This document shows positions 11,030-21,729 of a DNA stretch of 64,000 nucleotides, one piece after another. Both the position numbers and the translations under genes were made by a program. How positions within the stretch are numbered: the stretch's first letter is position 1; every line of letters starts with the position of its first letter. Below the pieces are notes generated by a model. It was not told the DNA's origin. It made no database searches and saw nothing but the letters and a program-made list of their open reading frames with translations. Source of the DNA: Saturnia japonica (Eukaryota; Arthropoda; Insecta; Lepidoptera; Saturniidae); NCBI GenBank assembly GCA_033032175.1, contig CM065322.1:6758001-6822000 (forward strand), given 5' to 3'.

Positions 11030-11590
11030 ACATTTTTTTGTCCGTCTGTCTGTCTGTTTATATTTCCGGATTTTACTCAAAGAAGGCTTGACTGATTCTT
11101 ATGAAATTTTGTACACGGGATGCTTATATTATGAGCCAGTTGATAGGTTATAAGAAATTTCAATAATACTTTTAGATAATGTAAAAAAAAATTTTTTGTT
11201 AATTCAATTATGTATACGGGAAGTATAAGTCATACCATGAATAATAAAGTAATGAGAATTTTCGATAACACTTTTTGGAATCGTAAAAAAAAAAAGTTTT
11301 CAAAAATGTATTATTTAATTAACTCTTAACCGATTTTGATGAAATTTTATACACGGGAAGATTTAGATAGTTAATGGGCTATAAGAATTGTCAATATTAC
11401 TTCTAGAATTAAAAAAAAGTAATTCAAAAAGTTTAATTTTCATCAATTCTCAACCGATTCTGATCAAATTTTGTAGACGGGCAGCATATATCATACTATA
11501 ATTGAGAGGCTATAAGAATTTTTCAAAATATTCAAAATAAAGAGTTTTAAATAATTTTGGCTTAGTAACAAACGCGTGCGGAGCCGCGGG
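11030..11590 (+). repeat. Helitron-type element with degenerate internal tandem repeats
   Basis: A motif of the type ACCGATTYTGATGAAATTTT followed by ACACGGG recurs at about 11088, 11332 and 11454, each time followed by a line such as GGCTATAAGAATT. The block ends in CGTGCGGAGCCGCGGGCACA, the hairpin-bearing 3' end of a lepidopteran Helitron group, although the final CTAG reads CGCTA. No protein frame is present. Confidence 0.55.
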
Positions 11591-11829
11591 CACACCGCTA
11601 TTATTTCATAGAGTAAATATTTTGTACATAAAATTGCTAATCAATACTTTGCTTCCCCATATACCTATTACTATATTTTCTTGTTTGCAATAATGAATTT
11701 GGTGTGGGAGTACTGCATTTTAAATTGCTATGAAAATATCGATGCTCTGTGAGTATATATCTTTCGCAATATTATAATCATATTTGTATGATTTATCTAT
11801 ATTTCATTTAAAACTTATGAGGGAAGTAA

Positions 11830-12180
11830 TTTCGATTATGACATTAAAAATATTTATCTTTTTCTGTCTGTTTGTAAATCTAGATTTAACTAAAAAACAG
11901 CTTACCAGCTTCTATAAAGTTTTGTACACGGGAAATTGATAGACTTATAACTTTATTCAACAAAACTTAAAATTTGTTTTTTTTCAGGAATTTTATTAAT
12001 TTATTTTTTCTCAACCGATTTTAATAAAATTTTGTATACATGGAGTATGTATCATTACAAAATAGATAGGATGTAAAAATATCATTATTAGTTTCAAAAT
12101 TCATAAAATATGAATAAACGTAAAATTACGAGACGTAAATAATGGCTTCGTAATAAATGCGTGCGGAGCCGCGGGCATAG
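11830..12180 (+). repeat. Second copy of the tandem-repeat Helitron-type 3' end
   Basis: It repeats the pattern of the preceding block: AAGTTTTGTACACGGGA at about 11917, AACCGATTTTAATAAAATTT at about 12013, then AATGCGTGCGGAGCCGCGGGC ending near 12178. The terminal CACAGCTAG is missing and replaced by an AG-rich run (AAAGAAAGAAA). Confidence 0.5.
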
Positions 12181-12921
12181 AAAGAAAGAAAAAAAACTAT
12201 CAGAAAATAACATAAGAACTAATTATATGATTGATACATATTGAAAAACATAATCTATATAATATTTTCTGCTAGAATCGCCCAACAACGGCCTCTTATT
12301 CCGTTACAAGCTGCAGTAGTAATAGCTAGTTTGTTCATAAAAATTACAAATATCTCTTTAATTTGTATGTATATTTACTACGTAGTACAGAATAGCTCAA
12401 TGTGACTACATTGACTTGATGTAACTGTACATAAAATATGTTACATTTTAATAGTCGACTGAATAGAAGATTACAATTTCTTTCTCGTTTTATTTTATCC
12501 TTTCACATTCTATAAGGATGCTTCGAGCTTTGAAAACTACGCCGCGGTAATCAACAGTAAGATTTGTTATCCGATAATAAAACCGAATTGACTCGATTGA
12601 AGTGACTGTCAATTGTCGGCTGGTACTGCACAATCAGGTTACATCGTGTTATCGTTCTTGTAAACAGAAACTACGTGTTTCATTGTAAATGTCAAGTATA
12701 ATAATCTAGATACTGTGCTGTTTAATTTTGACAATGACAATCTAAACTTATATTATAAACGTAGGAGAAACAATTACAGGGATATTTCTTACTCTTTTAC
12801 TATAAAGTGAAAGAGCGACATACAAATAACATGAAGAGCAAAAGAAAAAGGGATATGGATTTTCTGTTTCTATTGCTGTAAACGCTTTTTGGTGCTAAAG
12901 GCACCACAGTTATCAAAATAG
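12181..12921. other. Intergenic DNA
   Basis: No supported feature. I looked here for the missing 3' LTR of the neighbouring retrotransposon and did not find it. Confidence 0.5.
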
Positions 12922-14751
12922 TCAAGCTTGAGAATGTTTTGTTGTAGTTTTTTCAAACGATAATTGTTTGTTTCTTACATAACAATATATAATAAATGTT
13001 TTTTTAATATATAGAAGAATAGAGAATTGATTAAAATAATTTAACACTTTTGAAAAAAAGCTGTATTTATTTAAGATATAATCTAAAAATAACTTTCGTC
13101 CTTCAACCATATTCCTAAAATACTTAATTGCTAGATATACTGCTAATAATTCTCTGTCATAAGTACTATATTTAGTCTGCGAAGCTGTCATTTTCTTAGA
13201 AAAATAACCTAACGGCTTCCATGCGTTATCTGTATAGTGTTGCAAAACAGCACCTACACAAGTATCTGAGGCATCCGTCATGAGTGCAAGCGGCGTATCG
13301 GGTTTCGGGTACGTTAGGCTGACTGCGCGTTGCAAACTCAACTTACATTGAACAAATGCTTCATTTGATTTTTCTGTCCAATTAATTTTAGATTTGTCAT
13401 TTTTTTTAGACTTAACTAAATACTTATTTAGTTCGGATTGGTACTCTACTGCATTAGGTAAATGTAAACGGTAAAAATTAATCATACCTAAAAATCGTCT
13501 CAGTTGATCGACGGTTTCGGGTTTCGGGAAAGAGCTAATTGCATCTATTTTCTGCTGAAGAGGACGGATCCCTTCGGTAGACACTTCATATCCTAGAAAC
13601 TCAATTTTAGATTGACCGAATGTGCATTTGTTTAAATTTATTGTTATACCGAATTTATTTAGTCTGTCAAAAACTTCGTTTAAATGTAACTTATGCATAG
13701 ACATAGATTCACTAGAAATTATGACGTCATCGATATAGGTATATAAATAATCTAGACCTTCCAACACTGTGTTATTCATAAACCGTTGAAAAGTTTGTGC
13801 GGCGTTCCGTAAACCGAAACTCATACACGGGAATTCGTAAAGGCCAAATGGTGTTATGATGGCTGTTTTCTCCACATCCTCTGGGATTACTCTGATACAA
13901 TGATACGCTCGGTTTATATCTATACGCGAAAATACCTTTTTGTCCGCTAGTAAATATGTAAAATCATGAAGACGCGGTATAGGGTATCGGTCTGGTTTCG
14001 TGATTGCATTAAGAGCTCTATAATCCCCACAGGGTCGAATTTGGCCATCTTTTTTTGCTACCACATGTAAGGGGCTCGCCCACGCACCTTTCGATGGTCT
14101 ACAAATCCCCATCTCTTGCATAATTCGAAATTCCTCTTTTACCTTGGCATACCGGTGTGGAGGCAACGGCCTTGCCCTAGCATGTACAGGTGGTCCGTTG
14201 GTTTCGATATGATGGTAAACAGAGTGTTTCGGTGATTCTTTAAATGAAACGGGCTTTGTAATATCAGGATATTTTGACAGTAAATCGTAAAAAGGGTGAC
14301 ATTCATCAATAGTATTAATTGATTTTTCGTTACAACTGACGATAGCAGTTAACACATTTAAATTCGTAATTTGATCGATTAGTCTACGTGAACTTAAATC
14401 TACTATTAACTTATAATGAGATAAAAAATCAGCGCCTAAAATAGGCTGTCGAACATCAGCAATTACAAATGTCCAACGCAATGCGCGACGTAACCCTAAA
14501 TCTAATTGTAAACTTTTAACACCGTATGTCTTAATTTTTGTGCCATTAGCAGCAAATAACGTATAGTCTGTGCACTCACTGTTCAACTGGTTTCTACGAA
14601 CTTGGTGTCGGGGTAGAACAGAAATATTTGCCCCCGTATCTATTAAAAAATTTAAGCAACTTAACTTATCTGTAACACACAGGCGGTGGTTTGCGATTCC
14701 GATGCAGTCGTCCGCCGAATTCGACTGCACGGACTTTAGTTTACCTGCTGT
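12922..14751 (-). pseudogene. pol: pol of a CsRn1/Kabuki-clade LTR retrotransposon, truncated in RNase H
   Basis: The polyprotein carries, in order: an aspartic protease (LIDTGANISVLP near the start); a reverse transcriptase with WASPLHVVAKKDG, CGDYRALNA, FSRIDINRAYHCI, FGLRNAAQTFQRFM and the catalytic YIDDVI; then the start of RNase H (LMTDASDTCVGAVL, STYDRELLAVYLAIKYFRN). Similarity stops after EGRKLF at about 13090, and the last 50 or so codons are unrelated tail. The rest of RNase H, the integrase and the 3' LTR are therefore gone. The pol frame is open from 14751 and overlaps the end of gag by about 16 bases in the -1 frame, so Pol was probably made by frameshifting; the first in-frame GTG is at 14730. 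The RT core itself is uninterrupted. It could not transpose on its own. Confidence 0.9.
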
Positions 14752-15548
14752 TCAGTTTTTTTCCAGGCGCAGGGTTGTAAGCATTTATGTGCTTGATCTT
14801 TATATTTAAAATGGTAAAAACACAGCCAATCCTCGGAAGCTGGTGTGCGACGAGGTGTACGTGCACGAAAACGGCTGCGAGAGCGATGGCGCGATGACAA
14901 CCTGCCGCGACCACGTGACCTTGATGAGGACTGGAACTGTATCTCATTGAGTCGGACGTTGATTTTCGCTATTTCTGTCAGTAAGGTAGCGGTATCTGAA
15001 CAAGAAGAACTAACTTCCTCTACAGTAACAGATTTGGTCGACTCCATGACTTTATCTGCAATAGTCGCCAGGGTGCTGAGATCCTTGCTTTCCGTGACGA
15101 CCAGGACCGCACGTACCGATGCAGGCAGATGGTTTTTCCACAAAATTAGTAGTGTGTCATCCGAAATCTTGTCTCTAGCCAAGTCTTTCATACGGCGCAG
15201 TAACTGTGACGGCTTTTGATCTCCGAGATCCATTTCGCCAATAAGCTTTTGAAGTCGACGAGTCTCTGATTCTTCATAAATTGCTAAGAGCCTAGTTTTC
15301 AGAGTTTCATATTTCCCTTCATCAGGTGGTTTCAACAGAATATCGGTCACCTGCTGAACAACTTGTTTTCCCAACTTAGCAATGACAAGATGATATTTCG
15401 CTGTGTCAGATAGTTTCTGGCTATATAAAACTGCTTCAACCTGAATAAACCATGTCCGTGGCTGGTCTTCCCAAAAATCTGGTATTCGCGAAGAAACTGT
15501 AATCTGAGCTACATCTACGTTGGTAATTTCCGGCTCCGGTTGAGCCAT
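14736..15548 (-). CDS. gag: gag of the CsRn1/Kabuki-clade retrotransposon
   Basis: An uninterrupted 270-codon frame. The N-terminal half (RIPDFWEDQPRTWFIQVEA, then KYHLVIAKLGKQVVQQVTD) is the capsid-like domain common in arthropod Ty3/gypsy elements. The middle is serine/arginine-rich, which would bind nucleic acid. The C-terminus has an unusual zinc-knuckle-like pattern, C-x2-H-x9-C-x3-C (CFYH...CLQPC). A CHCC Gag motif of this kind is the hallmark described for the CsRn1 clade. The start ATG at 15548 lies about 115 bases after the primer-binding site. It is followed directly by pol in the -1 frame. A run of seven A at 14757-14763 (on the minus strand) lies just before the gag stop but is not in canonical slippage phase. 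Confidence 0.88.
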   Translation of the reverse strand: MAQPEPEITNVDVAQITVSSRIPDFWEDQPRTWFIQVEAVLYSQKLSDTAKYHLVIAKLGKQVVQQVTDILLKPPDEGKYETLKTRLLAIYEESETRRLQKLIGEMDLGDQKPSQLLRRMKDLARDKISDDTLLILWKNHLPASVRAVLVVTESKDLSTLATIADKVMESTKSVTVEEVSSSCSDTATLLTEIAKINVRLNEIQFQSSSRSRGRGRLSSRHRSRSRFRARTPRRTPASEDWLCFYHFKYKDQAHKCLQPCAWKKTEQQVN

Positions 15549-15664
15549 TATTTAAAATATTTAACGTACAGGTCACTAAAAGTTCTGATGAAATTTGATA
15601 TGAAAAAAAATATTTATTACGTAACACGGTGGTCGGCACACATTAAAATCGGAACGTTTAAAAA

Positions 15665-15681
15665 TCACGTCGGTTTCACCA
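15665..15681 (-). other. Primer-binding site, tRNA-Trp type
   Basis: The minus strand reads TGGTGAAACCGACGTGA. It differs from the complement of the 3' end of insect tRNA-Trp only at two adjacent bases. CsRn1-clade elements are known for tRNA-Trp priming, so this agrees with the Gag motif. Three bases separate it from the LTR end at 15685. Confidence 0.8.
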
Positions 15682-15684
15682 ATT

Positions 15685-15864
15685 TGAAGGTTTACCAGTC
15701 TGGAGATAAATATGAAAACAATCCTTCCAAATTAAATCTTTTATTTCTGTATTATTACCGCGTGCAATGCGTGTGCCGACCGAGACTGGACTGTCCGTGC
15801 ACACAATGCACAAGTACAACATTAAACATTAATGATGACGCTACACCTATAATTATATAGTACA
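15685..15864 (-). repeat. 5' LTR of the CsRn1/Kabuki-like element
   Basis: On the minus strand it runs from TGTACTATATAATT to ACCTTCA, about 180 bases with TG...CA ends, and contains an AATAAA signal. A second LTR of the same family (landmarks ACCGCGTGCA, ACACAATGCACAAGTAC, CCAAATTAAAT) lies at 50822-51007. The outer boundary is set by comparison and the CA rule, so it may be off by a few bases. Confidence 0.7.
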
Positions 15865-15919
15865 TTAATTTGCTATATCTCTTATGGTTTACTCAGTATA
15901 AGCTATTTAAGCACCCGAA

Positions 15920-16115
15920 TTGATTCACCGTGATCAGTTTTTATTTAATTTTTGCGGAACCCTAATTCTTTTTCTAAAATTAAAGTAGCGTAAGTTACTC
16001 CCTATACATTCAGCTATCTACCAGTGAAAGTCCCGTCAAAATCGGTCAGACCGTTTCCGAGATTACCCGGAAAAAACAGACAGACAGATAAAAATTTTAA
16101 AAAATGGGCTATTTG
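15920..16115 (+). repeat. Interspersed repeat fragment with CAGA microsatellite
   Basis: The sequence TGCGGAACCCTAATTCTTTT, AAAGTCCCGTCAAAATCGGT, CCGTTTCCGAGATTACCCGG and ACAGACAGACAG is typical of tails of common lepidopteran elements. A weaker relative lies at about 23955-24065 (AAAACCGCATTAAAATCGGT). The element class is not determined. Confidence 0.5.
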
Positions 16116-17396
16116 ATAGGTATATGGAATTAGTAAAAAACTGTTATTTTGACATTACAAACAGACACTTCAATTTTATTAATTGTATAGATTTATTTGC
16201 TTACTAACATATCAATATACAATTAATAAAATTGAAGCTAGTCTCATATAAAATAGTTTAAGGTTAGATAACGTTTGTAAATTCCGAGATAGTTTGATCG
16301 AACTCAGTTCTCTGATCTTTGTACATAAATGAATATTTTATTTCTCATAAGAAAAACAGTCTAAATGAAATAGTTGATTAAGCATGTATTCATCTTTTAA
16401 TTTAGTTGTCCACAGTATCACAGTCTGTCGGTTTACAAGGTCCGACAGTGTTTGGACACGCAGCCGCAACTATCGACAGCGACAATGACTCGGTCGCGTC
16501 TCGATCGCTCGATTAGATTTTATCTGGTGGTTGCGCACGCGCCTGGACTTCGGTTTATATTCGCCCGTGAAATTAAACTAATTTATCGTTGTTTCGTAAT
16601 AGATTATACCCATTCATTGTTGAGTAAATGATGTGAATTGAAAACTACATAAAACTTAATTGGCTCTGGTACAACGATATACACTTTTAAAATATATTGG
16701 ATGTACAGAGAGGGAGTTACTTTAAGGCATCACTGTCATTCACGTGATCAGTATCCACTATAGAATACCGTTTCTTCAATAAACTTGCTTTACATGATTC
16801 TTGAACTTATTTTGTTCGGATAATCGGTAATGTGCTTAGGATGTATATTGTAGAACCTAAGACAAATTAACTTTTAACTCTTTAACGCCCTATACTACTA
16901 TTTGGAGATTAATTGATAATTTCGACAGTGCTGTCAAACAATACACTTAGTTCCCGTATAATAGATAGTTGAGCGATATCACAACGCAATACAATTCACA
17001 AGGCAGGCAGAACACGCAAATCAAAGAACAAAGAGATTCAGGGCAGTGTAACACGATCCGCCTGTATTGTTGCGCCGGTGATGCAACAAATCTGTCGCAT
17101 GCGCTGCCAAGATGGCGTCGTGATCGAGAGCCGTAGCGAAAGGATGCGCTTGCGCCGTGAAATCGCTCGTTACGGATATCGTACCAAAACTTATAAGAGT
17201 GCGGTCTGTATCTGTGCAATTTTACTAGTTGGAAGATGTTCGAATGTTAAACATTTCTTCATTTAATGTTATATATTTATTTCATTTCTAAGTCTATATT
17301 TTATTTAATATAATATATAAATTCTAATAAACATTTACAAATCAATTATAATTTCAAATACACAGAAATTATTTATTTCTATAGGCCTTATTCAGT
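16116..17396. other. Intergenic DNA with two GC-richer blocks
   Basis: Bases 16420-16560 (GACAATGACTCGGTCGCGTC, GGTTGCGCACGCGCC) and 17040-17200 (GCGCCGGTGATGCAAC, AAGATGGCGTCGTGATCG) stand out from an AT-rich background. Neither contains a frame, splice pair or repeat I recognise. Promoter elements or conserved non-coding DNA are possible. Confidence 0.35.
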
Positions 17397-17405
17397 TCAT
17401 ATAAA

Positions 17406-17640
17406 ACTAGTCGCCAACCCTCCCGTGTAGCTTATCGTTGATCTCACTTCTTTACCTACAGCTTGCCAGATTGCTTGATGCTCATTGATACTGCTCCGCT
17501 CATTAGGGTCATAACTTGAAGTTAACCTAGAACCTCCCTCAACCATCTGCATAAAATGGAAAATGATTTTTTCAGATCTGACTGGTAGTTCCAAAGATTA
17601 GTGCGTTGACAAAAACAAAACATCTCGTGAGCTTTAAAAT
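17406..17640 (-). mobile_element. Helitron fragment, minus strand
   Basis: On the minus strand it reads ACGCACTAATCTTTGG, AATGAGCGGAGCAGTATCAA, AAGCAATCTGGCAAGCTGTA and GCTACACGG, ending CGACTAGT. It is collinear with the copies at 27480-27809 and 2527-2812. The usual hairpin GAAACCGTGRGGCACAG before CTAG is lost. Confidence 0.5.
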
Positions 17641-17711
17641 TGAATCGATCAACGGTAATCACTTATCAAGAATAAAGATTTAATTTTACACTATAATTTA
17701 AAAAATAATAG

Positions 17712-18989
17712 GTCTTTACCTATGAAATTGCCGCTCTGCAGTACTGGCCATTTCAAATCAAAATAATTTTTGTTTGGCTAAGAATTCTACTTTCAAATTA
17801 ATTTTATTTTAAAAACATGGAATTCTTTTTCCACAAGTAGTCATTTGTTTATTGATTAGTGTTACATTTTCATCGCATTTCAATCTTTTTTGTCATCATG
17901 GAAACGTTAAAAATTCGAGTAATTATGGAATATGAGTACCGTTGTGGCAGCATCGCGGCACAAGCGGCACGCAACGTCAACGACGTTTAGGGAGCTAACA
18001 CTACAAACCAACGCACCACCTGTTATTGGTTTGCTCACTTCCGTTCTGGAAATTTCGACCTGAAAAATGAACCTCGCGTTCGTCCGAAGACTTTGGTCGG
18101 CAATGACGAATTAAAGGCAATTGTGGAACCTGATGATACACAATCTACGGCTGAATTAGCAGCAGCTTTCGACGTTAGCGTCAAACAATATTGGTCCATT
18201 TGCGTCAAATTGGCAAGGTAAAAAACTTGACAAATGGGTGCCCCACGAATTCAATGATCGTCAGCGCGAAATACGCGTCGAGACGTGCCTTGCACTGCTA
18301 AACAGACACACAAATGAAGGAATTTTGAACCGCATTGTTACCTGCGATGAAAAATGGATTCTGTTTGATAACCGCAAGCGCTCAGCAAGTTGGTTAGATC
18401 CTGTTTCAGCACCTAAACAATGCCCTAAACGAAAACTTACCCCTAGAAAAGTGATGGTCACTGTTTGGTGGTCTAGCGCCGCTGTGATTCATCACAGCTT
18501 CTTACCAAACGGGGTGAGCATTACTGCAGATGTGTACTGTGAAGAACTGAACACAATGATGGAGAAGCTGGCACATCTCCAACCAGCATTGGTCAATCGC
18601 TCGTCTCCGCTGCTCCTGCACGACAACGCGCGACCTCATACTGCACAGCAGACGGTCTCCAAGTTGCAAGAACTGGGGTTGGAAGTTCTCCGTCATCCGC
18701 CCTACTCACCAGACCTTGCGCCTACAGACTACTACTTTTTCCAGAATTTGGATAACTCCTTGGCGGGAAAAAAATTCAATACCCGAGAGGCAGTGCAAAA
18801 TGCCTTTGAAGAATTTGTTGCCTCTCGTCCAGCTGATTTATTTAAGAAGGGAATCAATAAACTGCCACTGCGCTGGCAAAGATGCATTGATTGCATGGGT
18901 GATTACTTCGATTAATACAAATAAAAAATACATGAAAAAAAATTGTTTCAATTTTTTCATACAAAACGGCAATTTCATAGGTAAAGACC
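17712..18989 (+). mobile_element. mariner element with perfect terminal inverted repeats
   Basis: The ends are identical inverted repeats, GGTCTTTACCTATGAAATTG and on to CCG (23 bases, 17712-17734 and 18967-18989), flanked by TA on both sides (17710-17711 and 18990-18991) as expected of Tc1/mariner insertion. The length of 1278 bases is that of a full mariner. It encodes one damaged transposase (17898-18915). Perfect ends with a broken gene suggest a fairly recent arrival, or end conservation through mobilisation by a relative. Confidence 0.92.
17898..18915 (+). pseudogene. mariner transposase (DD34D), broken by one stop and two frameshifts
   Basis: The start ATG is at 17898 (METLKIRVIMEYEYRCGS). 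The helix-turn-helix half is readable but has an in-frame TAG at 17988 where relatives have tyrosine (NDV-stop-GANT). A base is missing near 18186, and another near 18224 in an A-run. From 18238 the frame is clean for 225 codons. It carries the catalytic triad: TCDEKWILFDN, LLHDNARPHTAQQT and YSPDLAPTDYYFF, with exactly 34 residues between the second and third aspartate. All catalytic residues survive, so only the DNA-binding part is disrupted. Subfamily (cecropia or mellifera type) was not settled by eye. Confidence 0.9.
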
Positions 18990-18991
18990 TA

Positions 18992-20317
18992 AGAAATATA
19001 TTATAAACTGCTCTTCAGATTTAAAGGATTCTTAAAATAATATACGTACAAATTTGTTGTATCATTAATATACACTACGATGTGAAAGAAAAGCTCACAC
19101 TCACAAAAGGACGTGAGACCAAAATCTGGTTTAATTCATATCAGTGCGTCTAAAACGCAACAATGGACATATATATTATCGTTTCAAATTGTCTCGTCTT
19201 AGTACTATGTTGACCTTTTGTTTACTTGGTCCGAGTCAAACCAAAGCATATTTCCTATTCGATGCCATCGCTTTGTGTGAACAGCTACGACGTTCCATAT
19301 AAGATTATTAGTTTAACAACAACTTTGTTTTTTAACTATATACTTCATTTCATTATAATGAACCGGTAATTAAATAAAAAAGTAAAACTAAACCCGTCAC
19401 CTCTGATAATAATTTCCCCTATTACTAATTTTTTTAAATGTTATTTTATCATTTCCTCTTTTCACTTTTCTCTGTTATAGATATATACTTTTTCTGAACA
19501 AAATGCATACAATAATAATATAATAGTTCATGACAATAAATTTTCGTCGACGGGTTTTGTTGATTCATACTTATTCCATACACAGAGCTGATGTATTGTT
19601 TATTTATCATAAACGGAGTTTAAAGTCTTCATACAATTGAAATATCTCATACTTTTAGATGAAAATGCTTTTAATAAAATATCTCAATTATTTATTTCAC
19701 ACCATCATGAAAGATTACATGATTGCTATAGTTTATTTTATTAAGTAAATACGATTTGTAATATATGTGTCGTATAATAAAACAATGTTATTTTTCCTGG
19801 TAATTAAAATATATGAAATTGTTTTATGATCATATAAATAGTCTCTGAATTCTTACTGTCCATTGTTATTTTGATATATTTCCAAGCCTTACGAGAAGTG
19901 TTCGGCATTTCTTACACAAAAGTATCGTCAAGAGTAATGTTAACAAAGAAAGAATGGAAACACCGTTCACAGGACTGCTAAAGTGCTAATAGATAGTTCA
20001 ACGGTACCGTTACGCAGTGCAATCTATAAATTCACAACTTGACAAAATAATAGGGCATTCTATAGTTCCGAGCTATTAACGCCCAAAGAGATATATTGGA
20101 TCTGCTCTTCTCAATCAGATACCTTAATAGGCTATAAAGCAATAACTTAAGTTACACAACGTAGTCTAGAACGTCTAAAGTAATACTGACTTTCAATTAA
20201 ATTAAAACATTAGACCGAACACAAATTAGACGATCAAGGAAATCATTATATGCACTGATTTAAATTAAATTATACCAAAGTAATAATTGAATATAGATTC
20301 CTTGTTATAATGTTACC
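18992..20317. other. AT-rich intergenic DNA
   Basis: No supported gene, RNA or repeat in about 1.3 kb. Confidence 0.6.
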
Positions 20318-20610
20318 GAGTCGATCGACGTGAGTTCGAATCCCTGCAATGAGCCTGAGCTGTTGGTGAAGGAAAACATCATGATATAACCACAGTATAG
20401 TGGTAGGATATTTTCTAATGCCTACCTGGCTAGCTACTACCTTCAAGTTAAAAATCTGACCCTATAGGTGTGTAGGTGTGTTGCGGCAGCTGTACTTGAG
20501 AGTCAATCCTCCCACTAGCCTAAGAGTGTCACCATCTTCCCTTGACATTAGATGAGATTCTGACCATAACGCAAAACCTATAGACGATTAAAAAAATAGG
20601 GATTTTGTTT
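20318..20610 (+). repeat. SINE-like repeat S1, near full length
   Basis: It opens with GAGTCGATCGACGTGAGTTC and a B-box-like GTTCGAATCC, then AATGAGCCTGAGCTG. The shared body follows: GGTAGGATATTTTCTAATGC, CTACCTGGCTAGC, TCAAGTTAAAAATCTG, ACTTGAGAGTCAATCCTCCC, ACTAGCCTAAG. It ends near AACGCAAAACCTATA. A tRNA-derived head is inferred from the B box; no A box is evident. Other copies lie at 5691-6125, 36790-36845 (3' tip), 45866-46085, 55258-55395, 60013-60065 and 63945-64000. Confidence 0.65.
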
Positions 20611-20663
20611 ATTGTATCGCGGTAAATTAACGGCTGCATGAACAGTCAAAATTAGTCCTCTTT

Positions 20664-20956
20664 TTTTAACTGACCTTACTGTTAGCCTGAGGGGCCCTAT
20701 CCAAAAGCAGAACCGCTGATGGCTTTTACAGCTTTACCGGGCTTGGAGCGAGCGCTTAAGGCACTCAGCCGCGAAAGCGTGGGCAACAAGCGCGCAAGGG
20801 TATCGTCACTATAATGCCGCCCAACAAGTCTCTTGGCAGCTGAATATAGTATATACCAGCTGATCCTGAAACACACAGACTAAAAGTTCGGTGAATCTGT
20901 AAAAGCCGCAGCGGCTTCAGGGCCCCTAAGGCTAATAGTATAGCTTGATTTAAAAA
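20664..20956. repeat. Two inverted A-tailed repeat units (family F)
   Basis: The left arm (about 20664-20750) is the inverse of the right arm (about 20888-20956). The shared core is GTAAAAGCCGCAGCGGCTTC then AGGGCCCCTAAGGCTAA. Both arms face outward and end in T- or A-runs. Single arms occur at 42405-42485, 44400-44475, 50430-50515 and 63650-63730, each also ending in an A-run at the same side. Between the arms lie 140 bases of unrelated, fairly GC-rich sequence. Confidence 0.65.
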
Positions 20957-21729
20957 AAAAAACACTGTCAAATAGTTCCGAGTTGTATTATCTACCAATA
21001 TGCAATGGATTTGCATAGTGAAATATGGTCACAACTTCGGACTATAAAATGAAAGAAATAGGTAGTGAAATTTAAAAAATAGAAAAAAAGAAACACTATT
21101 CTATTAAAAAAAATACACTACCTAAGCAAGTTTGATTACATGTTTTCTACGCAAGCCTACGCATTAATTACGTCACAAGGTCGTAATTCGTCTCTTACGA
21201 CATTCCGACAAATCAATATAATATATGGAATCATTTAAATCAATCTGTCATTCTGAACACCTATAATTTCACTGGAACACACGTTAAATATTATCCAATA
21301 GAATTCGAGCTGTATTATTATATGAGACAATTACAGTCTGGACATTTACATGACACATTTATAGATGTAATATTTATATCGGTTTTATTTAAAACAGTTA
21401 TTATATTTGACCGTGATCACGCAATCGCACGTGCATGTCGGTTTTATAGTGTTTTGATTATGTGTTGCCAATAATATATTGCTTTTCCCCTGGTATTATT
21501 ATATTACATACTCTAACTCATATTGATTTACGCAGACTCTTACACGGGATACTAAATCGCTGACAGTGGGTAATAATGGTCAGTAGAAAATTTCCACCGA
21601 CAGAGACAGAAATGTCTATAATTGCTTCCTTAATATCATGTGAACGAACATGACTCAAAAAGGTTTATAATATTTAATGTATATTTGTTTTCAGAAAGGT
21701 TTTCCATTTTAATCATGAATTGATTAAAA
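20957..21729. other. AT-rich intergenic DNA
   Basis: No supported feature. Confidence 0.55.

Noticed and set aside
14752..14763. Classic A AAA AAC slippery heptamer before the gag stop
   Set aside because: The run of seven A followed by C is present but not in the phase needed for standard -1 slippage. The pol frame also has a stop right after it, so the shift must occur downstream of 14751.
14845..15219. 124-codon plus-strand frame
   Set aside because: Antisense shadow of the retrotransposon gag gene.
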